Below the pieces are notes generated by a model that was given only the letters and a program-made list of their open reading frames with translations, did no database searches and had not been told where the DNA came from. From Paludibacteraceae bacterium (GTDB taxonomy: Bacteria; Bacteroidota; Bacteroidia; Bacteroidales; Paludibacteraceae): a stretch of 64,000 nucleotides of DNA. The number at the start of each line of letters is the position of its first letter. The stretch's first letter is position 1. The DNA is taken from assembly GCA_017937025.1 (NCBI GenBank), contig JAGBEJ010000008.1, positions 1 to 64,000 on the forward strand, read 5' to 3'. The translations under genes and the position numbers were made by a program. Positions 36,231-45,991 of this stretch are shown here, in pieces.

Positions 36231-37430
36231 ATGAAAAAGTTTGCAATTTGCGTGGCTATGTTAGTTTCTGCCGCAAGCGTTTTTTCACAGGCTGAAAAAA
36301 TAAAAGAGGCGAAGAAATTGGCAGGTGGCGAAACTCCGGATTTCGCAAAAGCCATAAGCACAATAAACGAGGCTTTGCAGAATCCTGCAACAGCCAACGA
36401 CGTTGAAGCATGGTACACAAAGGGACTCATTTATTCAAAGCAGTTTGATTTCGAGGCTGACAAAAGATTCCAGGTACCTCCACAAACACCAGATGTGAAC
36501 ATTCAGAGCGAAGCAGCCTACAACGCATACAAGACATGGCTGATCGCAGACTCGCTGGACGTGATTGAGAGCCAGAACAACCCTAAGAGAAAGGGCAAGC
36601 TCAAGTATCACAACGACATTGTGAAGAAAGTCTATGCTAACAAGGATTACCTTAATAACTATGGCGCAATCCTTTTCCAGAACGGCAAGGCTGTAGAGGC
36701 TAACAAGGTTTTCGCCGATGTGGCAGCTCTTCCAGAAACAAAGCTTTTCAAGGGCTACGAGAAACTGAATCCTAACGATTCCTTGTTCATCAATGCAAGA
36801 GACAATTACAAACTCACCCTTAGAAACGTATATAATGACGTACTTTCTAATGGTGACACAGCGAAGGCTGAGAAGATTGCCATTGATGCTAACAAAAAGT
36901 ATCCAGAAGACCCAACATTCCTGACTCTGACACTGCAGCACGACCTTTGGGCAGGACGTTCAGAACAGGCTAAAACTAAGTTGGACAAAGCGATTCAGAT
37001 GAATCCAAACAGTTTTGTTTATTACCTTGTAAGAGCAAACATAAATGGCTTGACAGCAAAGACTCGTCCTGCTGCTGATGCCGATTACAAGAAGGCTTTG
37101 AGCATGAATCCTGAATCATACGACATCACTTATGCGTATGGCGACTACAAGAAAATGGTTGGCGACGACCACTATGAGGAAGCCATAAACGTAGAAAGAA
37201 AGGACCCAGCCAAGGCTAAGGCAGAAAGAGAGCAGTTTGTAGCTAATTATAACGAGGCTATCAATTATATTGAAAAGGCGAGAGCCATGAAGTCTCCAGC
37301 AGATCCAGGCTTGCTTGACAATCTTGCTAAAGTATATGCGAAGCTCCGCAGTTATTATTACAGCATAAAGGATAATGCGAACTTCAACAAGTACGATAAG
37401 CTGATGAAGGACACAAGAGCAGCAATGTAG
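36231..37430 (+). CDS. Secreted tetratricopeptide-repeat protein
   Basis: 399 residues. Signal peptide (MKKFAICVAMLVSAASVFSQ), then helical repeats of TPR type: DFAKAISTINEALQN...VEAWYTKGLIYSKQF near 35-75, and EQAKTKLDKAIQMNPNSFVYYLVRANI and ADADYKKALSMNPESYDITYAYGDY near 245-310. Likely periplasmic and protein-binding; no enzyme motif. It is 70 bases after gyrA with its own terminator. Similar proteins are widespread in Bacteroidales; partner unknown. Confidence 0.85.
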   Translation: MKKFAICVAMLVSAASVFSQAEKIKEAKKLAGGETPDFAKAISTINEALQNPATANDVEAWYTKGLIYSKQFDFEADKRFQVPPQTPDVNIQSEAAYNAYKTWLIADSLDVIESQNNPKRKGKLKYHNDIVKKVYANKDYLNNYGAILFQNGKAVEANKVFADVAALPETKLFKGYEKLNPNDSLFINARDNYKLTLRNVYNDVLSNGDTAKAEKIAIDANKKYPEDPTFLTLTLQHDLWAGRSEQAKTKLDKAIQMNPNSFVYYLVRANINGLTAKTRPAADADYKKALSMNPESYDITYAYGDYKKMVGDDHYEEAINVERKDPAKAKAEREQFVANYNEAINYIEKARAMKSPADPGLLDNLAKVYAKLRSYYYSIKDNANFNKYDKLMKDTRAAM

Positions 37431-37450
37431 TTCAATCACGATAACTCAAC

Positions 37451-37486
37451 AAAAAACTCCGATGCGAAAACATCGGAGTTTTTTAT
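37451..37486 (+). terminator. Terminator of TPR gene
   Basis: AAAACTCCGATG-cgaaaa-CATCGGAGTTTT stem with T-run. Confidence 0.85.
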
Positions 37487-37622
37487 TACTTATGTTAGTT
37501 TATTAAAGCCACAAGAACCAGAGCAATGCTCAGAAATCACTACTTAACATAATATTAATTATGAGAAAATCAAATATTCCCGGCAATACAAACCCTACTT
37601 AACATAATTGATACTGAGAATT

Positions 37623-38747
37623 TCAGGAATGCATAATCAACATTGGTGTCTGCGCATGGAAAACCATTTTTCTCGCAATACTTGGATTAAACAATCTGGA
37701 GAAAATATTTCGCTTATATGAATTCAAGCTTATGACATCAATATTCTTTTCCTCAACGAATTTATCAAGTCCCTCCAGAATATTCGAATCCTTTATCAGC
37801 GCATACTCTGTTTCGAGATTTGGATATTGTTTTTTGAAGTATTCCTGAATTCCAGCAAGTTTAATCTCGTTCCAGGCATCTGTATTTCTTTGTATATGAA
37901 CAAGATAAACTTTAAAGGAATATGGCTTGAGCATGTTTATCATCTTGTCGAAGGCTAGCAAATCGTTAGGTCCGAAGTTTGTGGCGTATGCAATATTCTT
38001 CACATCAGCGAATTTCTCGAAAACCTCGTCTTCCGGAATAGCAAGTATCGGTGCGCTGCTTCGTTCAATGATTTCCGCAGTCACACTGCCTATGAGATCC
38101 TGCTCCTTGCGGTCTTTTCCGCGAGTTCCCATCACAATTATTATAGGTCTTATCTCATCACACACCTTCCCTATTTCTTCCTCTGGAATACCCTCTTTTA
38201 TTATTGTCGAAAACTTCACATTCGGAATACTGCCATTAGCTATCTTCTTGTTTATAAGATTAGTGATATTACTCATATCAACCTTCGCTTTATCAAGAAG
38301 TTTCACAGCTGTATCCTCAGCCTTCTTGTACGTAACAACATCAAAGATTGGCACATTATTGTACATCGGCGTGAAGTACGCATTCATCACAACAACCTCG
38401 GCTCCAAGCCTATTCGCCATAAAGAATGCTGTGTCGCAAGCCTTTATCGAATAATCGGAAAAGTCTATTGGCACAAGTATGACTCTTTTTGCTGTCTGCA
38501 CTGCCCCATCGATTTGAGCATAATCTTCTTTGCTGCCAAGATTCATCTTCTCTACAATCGACAAAGCCTTAGGCAGGTCCGACTCTTTGATTCTGACACG
38601 CACACCGGCTGAGACATTCGGCTGCACTAAGTTCACATTGTTAATAACAGTCTCAATGCCTTCGCTCTCGAGCCTTGTCTTCAGTATCTGCGCTTTCTCA
38701 AATGTGTGAATGGCCAATGTGACCAGATTATCATTGTGTTCGCTCAT
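37623..38747 (-). CDS. Tandem universal stress protein with N-terminal DUF2007-like domain
   Basis: 374 residues in three parts. Residues 1-70 (LVTLAIHTFEKAQILKTRLESEGIETVINNVN...VRVRIKESDLPKALSIVEKM) look like the DUF2007 signal-transducing domain. Two UspA domains follow (about 87-230 and 233-374). The first has the ATP motif GTRGKDRKEQDLIGSVTAEIIERSSAPIL; the second lacks a clear G-2X-G-9X-G motif and may only dimerise. Role in stress response is inferred from family. Monocistronic, minus strand. Confidence 0.85.
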   Translation of the reverse strand: MSEHNDNLVTLAIHTFEKAQILKTRLESEGIETVINNVNLVQPNVSAGVRVRIKESDLPKALSIVEKMNLGSKEDYAQIDGAVQTAKRVILVPIDFSDYSIKACDTAFFMANRLGAEVVVMNAYFTPMYNNVPIFDVVTYKKAEDTAVKLLDKAKVDMSNITNLINKKIANGSIPNVKFSTIIKEGIPEEEIGKVCDEIRPIIIVMGTRGKDRKEQDLIGSVTAEIIERSSAPILAIPEDEVFEKFADVKNIAYATNFGPNDLLAFDKMINMLKPYSFKVYLVHIQRNTDAWNEIKLAGIQEYFKKQYPNLETEYALIKDSNILEGLDKFVEEKNIDVISLNSYKRNIFSRLFNPSIARKMVFHAQTPMLIMHS

Positions 38748-38827
38748 AATAATTGCTGTATTTAGGTTTTATTGTAAAGATAAAAAGACTTTTTCTCATA
38801 TAAAGCAACAAAAAGGAGAAATATGAG

Positions 38828-38835
38828 TAACTTTG
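38828..38835 (+). promoter_or_regulatory. -7 box (TAACTTTG) of valS
   Basis: Exact TAnnTTTG match, about 50 bases before ATG 38885. Confidence 0.6.
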
Positions 38836-38884
38836 CCCGATTTAATTTGAAAACACACAAAAAAAACAAACAACCAACACATTT

Positions 38885-41503
38885 ATGGAACTCGAAAGCA
38901 AGTATAATCCTTCAAATGTAGAATCAAAATGGTATAAGTACTGGCTTGACAACCGATTCTTTCATTCGGAGCCAGACGACAGAGAGCCTTACACAATAGT
39001 AATCCCGCCGCCAAACGTGACTGGCGTGCTTCACATGGGACACATGCTGAACAATACCATCCAGGACATACTTGTGAGAAGAGCCAGAATGATGGGCAAG
39101 AACGCTTGCTGGGTTCCAGGCACTGACCACGCATCCATTGCCACAGAAGCTAAGGTTGTGGGCAAGCTTGCTGAGCAAGGCATCAAAAAGACAGACCTGA
39201 CCAGAGAACAGTTTCTTGAGCACGCATGGGACTGGACCAGAGAGCACGGAGGCATAATACTGGAACAGCTGAAGAAACTCGGAGCAAGCTGCGACTGGGA
39301 CAGAACATGCTTCACAATGGACGAGAAACGTTCAAAGAGCGTGATAAAGGTTTTTGTTGACCTCTATAACAAGGGACTGATATACCGTGGCGTCAGGATG
39401 GTAAACTGGGATCCAAAGGCCAAGACTGCCCTTTCCGACGAGGAAGTTATATACCAGGAACAGCAAGGCAAACTCTACTACCTCAGATATAAAATCGCAG
39501 GCGAGGACGGATACGCAGTTGTCGCAACAACAAGACCTGAGACAATATTCGGTGATACCGCTATGTGTATCAACCCAGAGGACGAGAAGAACAAGCACCT
39601 TCACGGCAAGAAAGTGATTATTCCTTTGGTTAACAGAGAAATACCAGTCATCGAGGATACATACGTTGATGTGGATTTCGGAACAGGATGTCTGAAAGTG
39701 ACACCTGCGCACGATGTCAACGACTATATGCTCGGCGAGAAATACAACCTTGAGTCAATCGACATATTCAACGACGACGGCACACTCAACAAGAATGCCG
39801 GAGCTAGATACGAGGGCAAAGACAGATTCGAGGTCAGAGACATGATAGAGAAAGACCTCGCAGATGCAGGACTTCTCGAAAAGACCGAAGCATACACCAA
39901 CAACGTCGGTTTCTCAGAAAGAACACACGTCGTAATCGAGCCTAAGCTGTCAATGCAGTGGTTCCTGAAGATGGAAGACCTTGCAAAGCCAGCTCTTGAG
40001 GCCGTGATGAACGATACTATAAAACTGCACCCAGCAAAGTTCAAAAACACTTACAAATACTGGATGGAGAATGTCAAGGACTGGTGCATATCAAGACAAT
40101 TGTGGTGGGGACACCGCATACCGGCATATTTCCTTCCCCAAGGAGGATTTGTCGTAGCCGAGAACGAGGACGACGCACTGAAACTTGCAATTGAAAAGAC
40201 AGGCGATAAGAGCTTGACCAAAAACGACTTGCGTCAAGATCCAGATTGTCTTGACACTTGGTTCTCATCATGGCTATGGCCAATATCTGTCTTCGACGGC
40301 ATAAACAACCCGGACAACAAAGACATAAATTACTACTACCCTACAAACGACCTTGTTACAGGTCCAGACATCCTGTTCTTCTGGGTAGCAAGAATGATTG
40401 TCTCTGGATATGAGTACAAGAAGGAGCACTGCTTCAACAACGTATATCTTACTGGTATTGTGAGAGATAAGCTCGGGCGCAAGATGTCCAAGTCTTTGGG
40501 CAACTCCCCTGACCCAATCGAGCTCATGGAAAAATTCGGAGCCGATGGCGTAAGAATGGGCATGATGCTTGCTGCTCCTGCCGGCAACGACATTCTTTTC
40601 GATGAATCGCTGTGCGAGCAAGGACGTAACTTCAACAACAAGATATGGAACGCGCTGAGACTCATCAAGGGATGGACCGTCGCAGACATCGAGCAGCCAG
40701 AGGCATCAAAGGTCGCTGTCAAGTGGTTCGAGTCTAAGCTCAGCGCATCTATCAACGAGATAAACGACTTGTTCTCTAAGTACAGATTGTCAGAGGCATT
40801 AATGACCGTTTACCGTTTGTTCTGGGACGAGTTCTCAGCTTGGTATCTTGAAGTAATCAAGCCAGAATACCAGCAGCCAATAGACAAAGCCACATATGAG
40901 GCAACTCTGTCATTCTTCGAGTCGTTGCTCAAACTGCTGCATCCGTTCATGCCGTTCATCACTGAGGAACTTTATCACGCAGTGAAAGAAAGAGACGAGA
41001 AGGACAGCATAATGGTAAGCCAGATGCCAAAGGCTGAAGCTTTCGACAACGACCTTATAGCTGACTTTGAAACAGCGAAACAGGTAGTTGCAAACATCAG
41101 AAACATCCGTCAGGCAAAGAACATTGCGAATAAGGCGACATTGGAACTCGACATTGTGTCTTCTGACGCAAAACTGCTCGAAAGCGTGATTTGCAAAATA
41201 GCAAATGTCTCTATCGTAAAGACAAGCGAGAAGCCATCAGCAGCGGCTACATTCATTGTCAACACGACAGAATTCGCAGTGCCAATCAAGGACAATATCG
41301 ATGTAGAAAGCGAAATCAAGAAAATGGAAGACGAGATAAAGTATCTGCAAGGATTCCTCGCTTCTGTCGAGAAGAAGCTCTCAAACGAGAGATTTGTCGC
41401 TAACGCAAAACCTGAAATTGTTGAGAATGAGCGAAAGAAGAAGGCTGACGCGGAAAGCAAAATCAATATGCTCAACGAATCAATCGCAGCATTGAAGAAG
41501 TAA
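38885..41503 (+). CDS. valS: Valyl-tRNA synthetase
   Basis: 872 residues. Class I signatures HMGH at 50-53 ([12 protein letters not shown]) and KMSKS near 533 ([10 protein letters not shown]). The editing domain lies about 190-345. The anticodon-binding domain is followed by the C-terminal coiled coil (about 805-872) typical of ValS ([43 protein letters not shown]). Length is normal. Monocistronic with its own terminator. Confidence 0.98.
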   Translation: MELESKYNPSNVESKWYKYWLDNRFFHSEPDDREPYTIVIPPPNVTGVLHMGHMLNNTIQDILVRRARMMGKNACWVPGTDHASIATEAKVVGKLAEQGIKKTDLTREQFLEHAWDWTREHGGIILEQLKKLGASCDWDRTCFTMDEKRSKSVIKVFVDLYNKGLIYRGVRMVNWDPKAKTALSDEEVIYQEQQGKLYYLRYKIAGEDGYAVVATTRPETIFGDTAMCINPEDEKNKHLHGKKVIIPLVNREIPVIEDTYVDVDFGTGCLKVTPAHDVNDYMLGEKYNLESIDIFNDDGTLNKNAGARYEGKDRFEVRDMIEKDLADAGLLEKTEAYTNNVGFSERTHVVIEPKLSMQWFLKMEDLAKPALEAVMNDTIKLHPAKFKNTYKYWMENVKDWCISRQLWWGHRIPAYFLPQGGFVVAENEDDALKLAIEKTGDKSLTKNDLRQDPDCLDTWFSSWLWPISVFDGINNPDNKDINYYYPTNDLVTGPDILFFWVARMIVSGYEYKKEHCFNNVYLTGIVRDKLGRKMSKSLGNSPDPIELMEKFGADGVRMGMMLAAPAGNDILFDESLCEQGRNFNNKIWNALRLIKGWTVADIEQPEASKVAVKWFESKLSASINEINDLFSKYRLSEALMTVYRLFWDEFSAWYLEVIKPEYQQPIDKATYEATLSFFESLLKLLHPFMPFITEELYHAVKERDEKDSIMVSQMPKAEAFDNDLIADFETAKQVVANIRNIRQAKNIANKATLELDIVSSDAKLLESVICKIANVSIVKTSEKPSAAATFIVNTTEFAVPIKDNIDVESEIKKMEDEIKYLQGFLASVEKKLSNERFVANAKPEIVENERKKKADAESKINMLNESIAALKK

Positions 41504-41522
41504 TAAAGCAACATCGCAAAAT

Positions 41523-41558
41523 AAAAAAGATACTGCCCTATGGACAGTATCTTTTTTT
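41523..41558 (+). terminator. valS terminator
   Basis: AAAAGATACTG(c)CC-tat-GG(a)CAGTATCTTTT hairpin followed by T-run. Confidence 0.85.
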
Positions 41559-41574
41559 AATGCTATGACTATAA

Positions 41575-41600
41575 ACAAAGAAGGGTTGCCATGGCAACCC
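41575..41600 (-). terminator. Terminator of the malic enzyme gene
   Basis: Perfect 18-bp palindrome GGGTTGCCATGGCAACCC with T-rich tail on the minus strand. Confidence 0.6.
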
Positions 41601-41627
41601 CTCTTTTATTGCATATAATCTGAAAGA

Positions 41628-42947
41628 TTAGATATCGTAATTACCGATGAAGTATGGATAGTTGTTACCATTCTTAGCCATCGCCATTCTCTTTCTCAGT
41701 CCTGCCTTATAAGCATCCCAGTCTGTAATCTGTACTCTTGCTACACCAGATTCCATTGCTGCCTTAGCTACTGCGCATGAAACCTCCTCTAGCAAACGTG
41801 CGTCAAATGGCTTTGGAATGAAATACTCTTTGCCAAACTCCAGTTTGTCAACACCGTATGCCTTGCAAACCTCCGCATCAACTGGCTTCTTAGCCAATCC
41901 TGCGATAGCCTTGACTGCCGCAATCTTCATCTCCTCGTTGATGGCTGTTGCTCTTGTGTCAAGCGCGCCACGGAAGATGTATGGGAATCCAAGCACGTTG
42001 TTTATCTGGTTTGGATAGTCAGAACGACCTGTCGCATAGAGGATATCCTCTCTTGCTTCCATTGCGTTCTTGTATGAAATCTCTGGGTTTGGATTTGCCA
42101 AAGCGAATACGATTGGTCTTGGGGCCATGGTCTTAACCATTTCCTGTGTCAAGACATCAGCTGTAGATACACCCAGGAACACATCTGCGCCCTTAACTGC
42201 ATCAGCCAAAGTAGTCAAGTCTCTGTCTGTTGCGAAAGGCTTCTTTCTGTCGTTAATGTCAGTTCTCTTCGTATTGATTACGCCCTTAGAGTCGCACATT
42301 ACAACATTCTCTCTCTTGATACCCATTGAAATGGCAAGATTTGTACATGCAATAGCTGCAGCACCTGCGCCATTCACAACCATCTTGACTTCATCAATCT
42401 TCTTTCCTGCGATTTCCAAAGCGTTAACAAGACCAGAAGAAACGATAATCGCAGTTCCGTGCTGATCGTCGTGCATGAGAGGTATGTCAACTTCCTTCTT
42501 CAATCTCTCCTCAATTTCGAAACACTCAGGAGCCTTTATGTCCTCAAGATTGATACCGCCGAAAGATGGAGCAATAGCCTTAACCACCTCAACAAACTTG
42601 TCGATATTTGTCTCGTTTACTTCAATGTCGAACACATCAACATCAGCGAAAATCTTGAAAAGGAGTCCTTTTCCTTCCATAACAGGCTTTCCTGCCATTG
42701 CACCGATGTTTCCAAGTCCAAGAACCGCTGTTCCGTTGGAAATAACAGCCACGAGATTGCCCTTCGCTGTGTATTTATATACATCTTCAGGATTCTGCTG
42801 AATTTCCTTGCAAGGCTCAGCTACACCTGGAGAGTAAGCCAAAGCCAAATCTTGCTGTGTAATAGTTTTCTTAGTTGGAACAACCTGAACTTTTCCAGCT
42901 CTTCCCTGCGAGTGATAGTCAAGAGCCTCTTGTTTTGTGTAACTCAT
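41628..42947 (-). CDS. Malic enzyme without phosphotransacetylase domain
   Basis: 439 residues. Decarboxylates malate to pyruvate with NAD(P). Motifs: [34 protein letters not shown] and the dinucleotide site [12 protein letters not shown]. The typical MaeB is about 760 residues with a C-terminal phosphotransacetylase-like domain; this gene stops after the malic domain at a proper stop and terminator, so it is the short natural form rather than a truncation. Cofactor choice is not settled by sequence. Confidence 0.93.
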   Translation of the reverse strand: MSYTKQEALDYHSQGRAGKVQVVPTKKTITQQDLALAYSPGVAEPCKEIQQNPEDVYKYTAKGNLVAVISNGTAVLGLGNIGAMAGKPVMEGKGLLFKIFADVDVFDIEVNETNIDKFVEVVKAIAPSFGGINLEDIKAPECFEIEERLKKEVDIPLMHDDQHGTAIIVSSGLVNALEIAGKKIDEVKMVVNGAGAAAIACTNLAISMGIKRENVVMCDSKGVINTKRTDINDRKKPFATDRDLTTLADAVKGADVFLGVSTADVLTQEMVKTMAPRPIVFALANPNPEISYKNAMEAREDILYATGRSDYPNQINNVLGFPYIFRGALDTRATAINEEMKIAAVKAIAGLAKKPVDAEVCKAYGVDKLEFGKEYFIPKPFDARLLEEVSCAVAKAAMESGVARVQITDWDAYKAGLRKRMAMAKNGNNYPYFIGNYDI

Positions 42948-42996
42948 AGTTTATTTATCTAATTGTGTGATTATTTAGGTTTTTCAAAATAGTATG

Positions 42997-43004
42997 CAAA
43001 GTTA
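42997..43004 (-). promoter_or_regulatory. -7 box (TAACTTTG) of the malic enzyme gene
   Basis: Exact TAnnTTTG match on the minus strand, 50 bases upstream of the ATG. Confidence 0.6.
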
Positions 43005-43062
43005 TACTTTTTATTCACATACGCCTACTAAATCTCGTAAAAAGCCTTAATAACAAGCGTTT

Positions 43063-43977
43063 TTACAATATCAGCGCACCGGTTAGCGACTTTGTGTCAT
43101 TCATTCCGTTCTTTTCCATATACTCCTCAATTCCGTCTATTATCTTAGGACAAACTGCGGGATCTATGAAATTAGCCGTACCGACCTCCACCGCGCTTGC
43201 GCCGGCGAGCATGAACTCGACTGCGTCTTCCGCATTGGATATGCCGCCAAGACCGACAACAGGGATGCTCACAGCATTGCTGACCTGCCAGACCATACGC
43301 AAGGCCACTGGCTTGACACAAGGGCCAGACAGACCGCCAGTCACGGTCGACAGCACAGGGCGCCTTGTCTTCGCGTTCACCGCCATTCCCATCAGTGTGT
43401 TTATCAACGACACTGAGTCCGCCCCTGTCGCCTCTACCGCTTTGGCTATGGATGCGATGTCTGTGACGTTGGGAGTAAGCTTGACCATCAGGTGCTTGTT
43501 GTACGCCTTTCTTACCGCGCTGACAACCTCAGCCGCAGCCTTAGGGTCTGTACCGAAAGTCATGCCGCCCTGCTTCACGTTCGGACAGCTTATGTTCAGT
43601 TCGATAGCCGGAATATTGTCTAATGCGTTTATCTGGCTGGCTGTGTAAACATAATCTTCAATCGATGCTCCAGATACATTCACGATCATATTCGTCGCTA
43701 TATCCTTGATTTTAGGATAAATATGCTTCACGAAGTAATCTACGCCTTTATTCTGGAGTCCGACGGCGTTTATCATGCCCGAAGGCGTTTCCGCGAGACG
43801 AGGATAAGCGTTTCCTTCACGGTGAAGCTTCGTAGTGCCTTTCACGATTATGCCGCCAAGTTTTGATATATCGAAGAAATCGGCATATTCAAGGCCATAG
43901 CCGAATGTGCCGGACGCAGTCATGACTGGGTTCTTAAGCACCAGTCCCTTGCCTAAATCTACTGTTAAGTTTACCAT
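43063..43977 (-). CDS. pyrD: Dihydroorotate dehydrogenase, NAD-linked catalytic subunit
   Basis: 304 residues. Class 1B enzyme: FMN barrel with [25 protein letters not shown] (catalytic Cys) and [30 protein letters not shown]. It uses Cys as base and needs PyrK. The start overlaps the end of pyrK by 7 bases, so the two subunits are translationally coupled, pyrK first. Part of de novo pyrimidine synthesis with carAB in this window. Confidence 0.96.
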   Translation of the reverse strand: MVNLTVDLGKGLVLKNPVMTASGTFGYGLEYADFFDISKLGGIIVKGTTKLHREGNAYPRLAETPSGMINAVGLQNKGVDYFVKHIYPKIKDIATNMIVNVSGASIEDYVYTASQINALDNIPAIELNISCPNVKQGGMTFGTDPKAAAEVVSAVRKAYNKHLMVKLTPNVTDIASIAKAVEATGADSVSLINTLMGMAVNAKTRRPVLSTVTGGLSGPCVKPVALRMVWQVSNAVSIPVVGLGGISNAEDAVEFMLAGASAVEVGTANFIDPAVCPKIIDGIEEYMEKNGMNDTKSLTGALIL

Positions 43978-44738
43978 TTCAAATCTTTTACATTAAACAC
44001 CGGTCCGTCTGAGCATACGCATCTATGCCCGTCCTTTGTGTCCTCTACACAGCAAAGACACGCGCCAAGTCCGCAAGCCATCTTGTTCTCAAGAGACACT
44101 TCGCAATCAATGCCCTTTTCCAGAGCAATTTTTGCCACTGCCTTCATCATTGGAGTCGGACCGCATGTGTATATACGATCATAAGATTTGCCGTTAAACG
44201 CTGAATTTTGCGTAACAAAGCCCTTTTCGCCAAGACTTCCATCTTCAGTTGAAGTGAAAACCTCGCCATACTTTGAGTAAACCTCAAGTTCAACCAAGTC
44301 TGATTTTGTCTTTGCTCCAAGAAGATACGAGACTTCTGCACCGGCATTCTTCAGTTCAAGTCCCAGTTGAAGAAGTGGAGCTATGCCGACACCACCGCCG
44401 ACCAACAGGACCTTCTCCGATTTTTCTGGTATTGTGAACCCGTTACCTAATGGAAAAACCACGTTTACAGTGTCATTTTCCTTCAGTTCACTCATCTTGC
44501 GCGTTCCCTTGCCTACTTTCTGTACGAGGAGCCACAACTCTTTATTCTGACGATCTACGTAATGAATAGAAATAGGCCTTCTGAGCAAAACGTCAGCGCC
44601 CTCCACGTAAACCTCCGCAAACTGTCCTGGCTTTATTTCAGGCAGTTCCGAGTCAGACACAAGTTTAAGAACGAAATACTGGCTGCCAGGCATGCTCTGA
44701 TTGCTCCTGACCGCCATATCCCTTATCACTTTTGCCAT
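43971..44738 (-). CDS. pyrK: Dihydroorotate dehydrogenase electron transfer subunit PyrK
   Basis: 255 residues. FAD/NAD-binding ferredoxin reductase-like protein with [12 protein letters not shown] (FAD), [14 protein letters not shown] (NAD) and the C-terminal 2Fe-2S cysteines in CGLGACLCC plus a later Cys in HRCVC. It passes electrons from FMN of PyrD to NAD. Coupled to pyrD by a 7-base overlap. Confidence 0.95.
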   Translation of the reverse strand: MAKVIRDMAVRSNQSMPGSQYFVLKLVSDSELPEIKPGQFAEVYVEGADVLLRRPISIHYVDRQNKELWLLVQKVGKGTRKMSELKENDTVNVVFPLGNGFTIPEKSEKVLLVGGGVGIAPLLQLGLELKNAGAEVSYLLGAKTKSDLVELEVYSKYGEVFTSTEDGSLGEKGFVTQNSAFNGKSYDRIYTCGPTPMMKAVAKIALEKGIDCEVSLENKMACGLGACLCCVEDTKDGHRCVCSDGPVFNVKDLKW

Positions 44739-44758
44739 TTAGATTGATTTAAATTTCA

Positions 44759-44766
44759 CAAATATA
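44759..44766 (-). promoter_or_regulatory. -7 box (TATATTTG) of pyrK-pyrD
   Basis: Exact TAnnTTTG match on the minus strand, about 20 bases before the pyrK ATG. Confidence 0.6.
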
Positions 44767-44802
44767 GCACATATTTGCGACAATCTAAATCCGCATACGG
44801 CT

Positions 44803-45264
44803 TTATTCGCAACCGTCAGCCTTCACCACTTCATCAAAAGTATTGTCCGAATAAAACACTATAATCTTTTTTATAGACTTGGGCTTTAGTGTCGGCTTAT
44901 ATTCGTCTGCTACAGGCTTTCGCTCTGGCTCTGCGACCACATTCGACTCCTGTGGCTCATCGTTTTCAGAAAAGTCTATCACACCATTAACAACACTCTG
45001 TTGAGAAGGCGTATAAGCCTGCCCTTCCTCATTGTCGTTAAAGCCTAAAAGCCAGTTAACCTGTACATCAGGGAAAGCCCGGCAGATTTTCAGTACTAAC
45101 GCTAGGCTTGGATTATTTCTACCGCTAAAGATATGGGATAGTTTAGAAGGATTTTCTCCGACTTTTTCAGCAAAGGCCTTAGGAGTCATATTATGTCCAG
45201 TTATCACCTCTTTTATTCTTTCTGTTATATCAGAAAAATTCAAGCTATTCTCTTCCATAGACAC
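44803..45264 (-). CDS. XRE-family transcriptional regulator
   Basis: 153 residues. Cro/C1-type helix-turn-helix at about 14-70 (ERIKEVITGHNMTPKAFAEKVGENPSKLSHIFSGRNNPSLALVLKICRAFPDVQVNWLLGF), then a low-complexity acidic linker and a short Lys-rich C-terminal piece ending IKKIIVFYSDNTFDEVVKAD. The first HTH resembles phage-repressor relatives common in Bacteroidota, but no phage genes are near. Its promoter box at 45338-45345 lies inside a palindrome, suggesting autoregulation. Confidence 0.88.
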   Translation of the reverse strand: MSMEENSLNFSDITERIKEVITGHNMTPKAFAEKVGENPSKLSHIFSGRNNPSLALVLKICRAFPDVQVNWLLGFNDNEEGQAYTPSQQSVVNGVIDFSENDEPQESNVVAEPERKPVADEYKPTLKPKSIKKIIVFYSDNTFDEVVKADGCE

Positions 45265-45332
45265 GGTATTGTTTTTACAAAAGTCATTTTACAAAATTAA
45301 AAAGCATTTTCGTTTTCTGCAAACATACTTAC

Positions 45333-45348
45333 TTTTACAAAAGTAAAA
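45333..45348. promoter_or_regulatory. Operator-like palindrome over the XRE gene promoter
   Basis: TTTTACAAAAGTAAAA is a perfect TTAC-N4-GTAA-type palindrome. Read on the minus strand it contains TACTTTTG (45345-45338), an exact -7 box for the XRE gene. A protein bound here would block that promoter. A weaker relative (TACAAAAGTC) lies at 45276-45285. Confidence 0.5.
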
Positions 45349-45604
45349 ATACTACTCTGCGTACAAAGTGATAACAGTCTATCAAAAGGCGAATTATGTA
45401 AAAGGATAACTACAATTACATAAGCATAAATAACTGATAACTAAAGTAATAATGTGACATTTAACATATTTGGTGACAAAAATCGCACATTTGTTAAATA
45501 CCTCCGCTGCAATATTAAAGAAAAATTTAAACATTACAACAAATTCAACTGATTTTTAGTTACTTACGAATATAGAATACTAACACAATTTGTTACAAAT
45601 GACA

Positions 45605-45622
45605 GTATTACAAAAGTAATAC
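45605..45622. promoter_or_regulatory. Perfect 18-bp palindrome with embedded -7 box (minus strand)
   Basis: GTATTAC-AAAA-GTAATAC; the minus strand holds TACTTTTG (45618-45611). No gene starts close by on that strand. Confidence 0.45.
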
Positions 45623-45675
45623 CATTCGGTATTACAAATGTACAACGTCGCAAAAACATTTTATTCTTTACTTGA

Positions 45676-45689
45676 TTTACTTTTGTAAA
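45676..45689. promoter_or_regulatory. TTAC-N4-GTAA palindrome with plus-strand -7 box
   Basis: TTTACTTTTGTAAA contains TACTTTTG (45678-45685) reading toward the remnant at 45750. Confidence 0.45.
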
Positions 45690-45722
45690 CTCGCGTATTT
45701 TCTTGTTTTTGCCTCATGCTAA

Positions 45723-45736
45723 TTTACATTTGTAAC
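45723..45736. promoter_or_regulatory. TTAC-N4-GTAA palindrome with plus-strand -7 box
   Basis: TTTACATTTGTAAC contains TACATTTG (45725-45732), about 20 bases before the GTG at 45750. Confidence 0.45.
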
Positions 45737-45749
45737 AACGAGTGGTTCT

Positions 45750-45884
45750 GTGTTTGATGAAGAACCTGGACAAGCTCATGATTCACCCCACTCCAACAAA
45801 ACGGATGATTTGGCACAGAAAATAGAAAATCCACAATTATCTCCTACCACACAAAATGTGCAGCAACAGCGCAAAAAGAAATAG
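45750..45884 (+). pseudogene. Possible gene remnant or 44-aa peptide
   Basis: An open frame from GTG 45750 to TAG 45884, with a stop 10 codons upstream, encodes a hydrophilic segment (FDEEPGQAHDSPHSNKTDDL ... NVQQQRKKK). The composition (Asp, Gln, Asn, Pro, Lys-rich end) looks like the C-terminal tail of a larger protein. There is no ATG. It may be a remnant, or a tiny gene driven by the box at 45725. No family recognised. Confidence 0.3.
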
Positions 45885-45919
45885 TGTATTATGTTAAGTA
45901 ATATATGCCCTACTGATAC

Positions 45920-45957
45920 AAAAAAAAGCGCGGCGTAGAAAGAATCTACACCGCACC
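45920..45957 (-). terminator. aspC terminator
   Basis: GCGG(c)GTAGA-like / TCTAC(a)CCGC hairpin; on the minus strand it is followed by eight T. Confidence 0.7.
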
Positions 45958-45991
45958 AAAAATATATTATAGTTTATGAAGAAAGTTTCGC

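Larger units (their letters stand above)
45265..45991. other. 727-base gene-poor region with repeated TTAC-N4-GTAA palindromes
   Basis: AT-rich region between the XRE regulator and aspC. Perfect sites lie at 45333-45348, 45605-45622, 45676-45689 and 45723-45736; partial ones near 45276, 45593 and 45629. Several contain exact TAnnTTTG boxes on one strand or the other. The only coding trace is a 44-codon fragment at 45750-45884. Confidence 0.6.

Noticed and set aside
45265..45991. Prophage immunity region
   Set aside because: The palindrome array resembles one, but no integrase, phage structural gene or attachment-site repeat is present.
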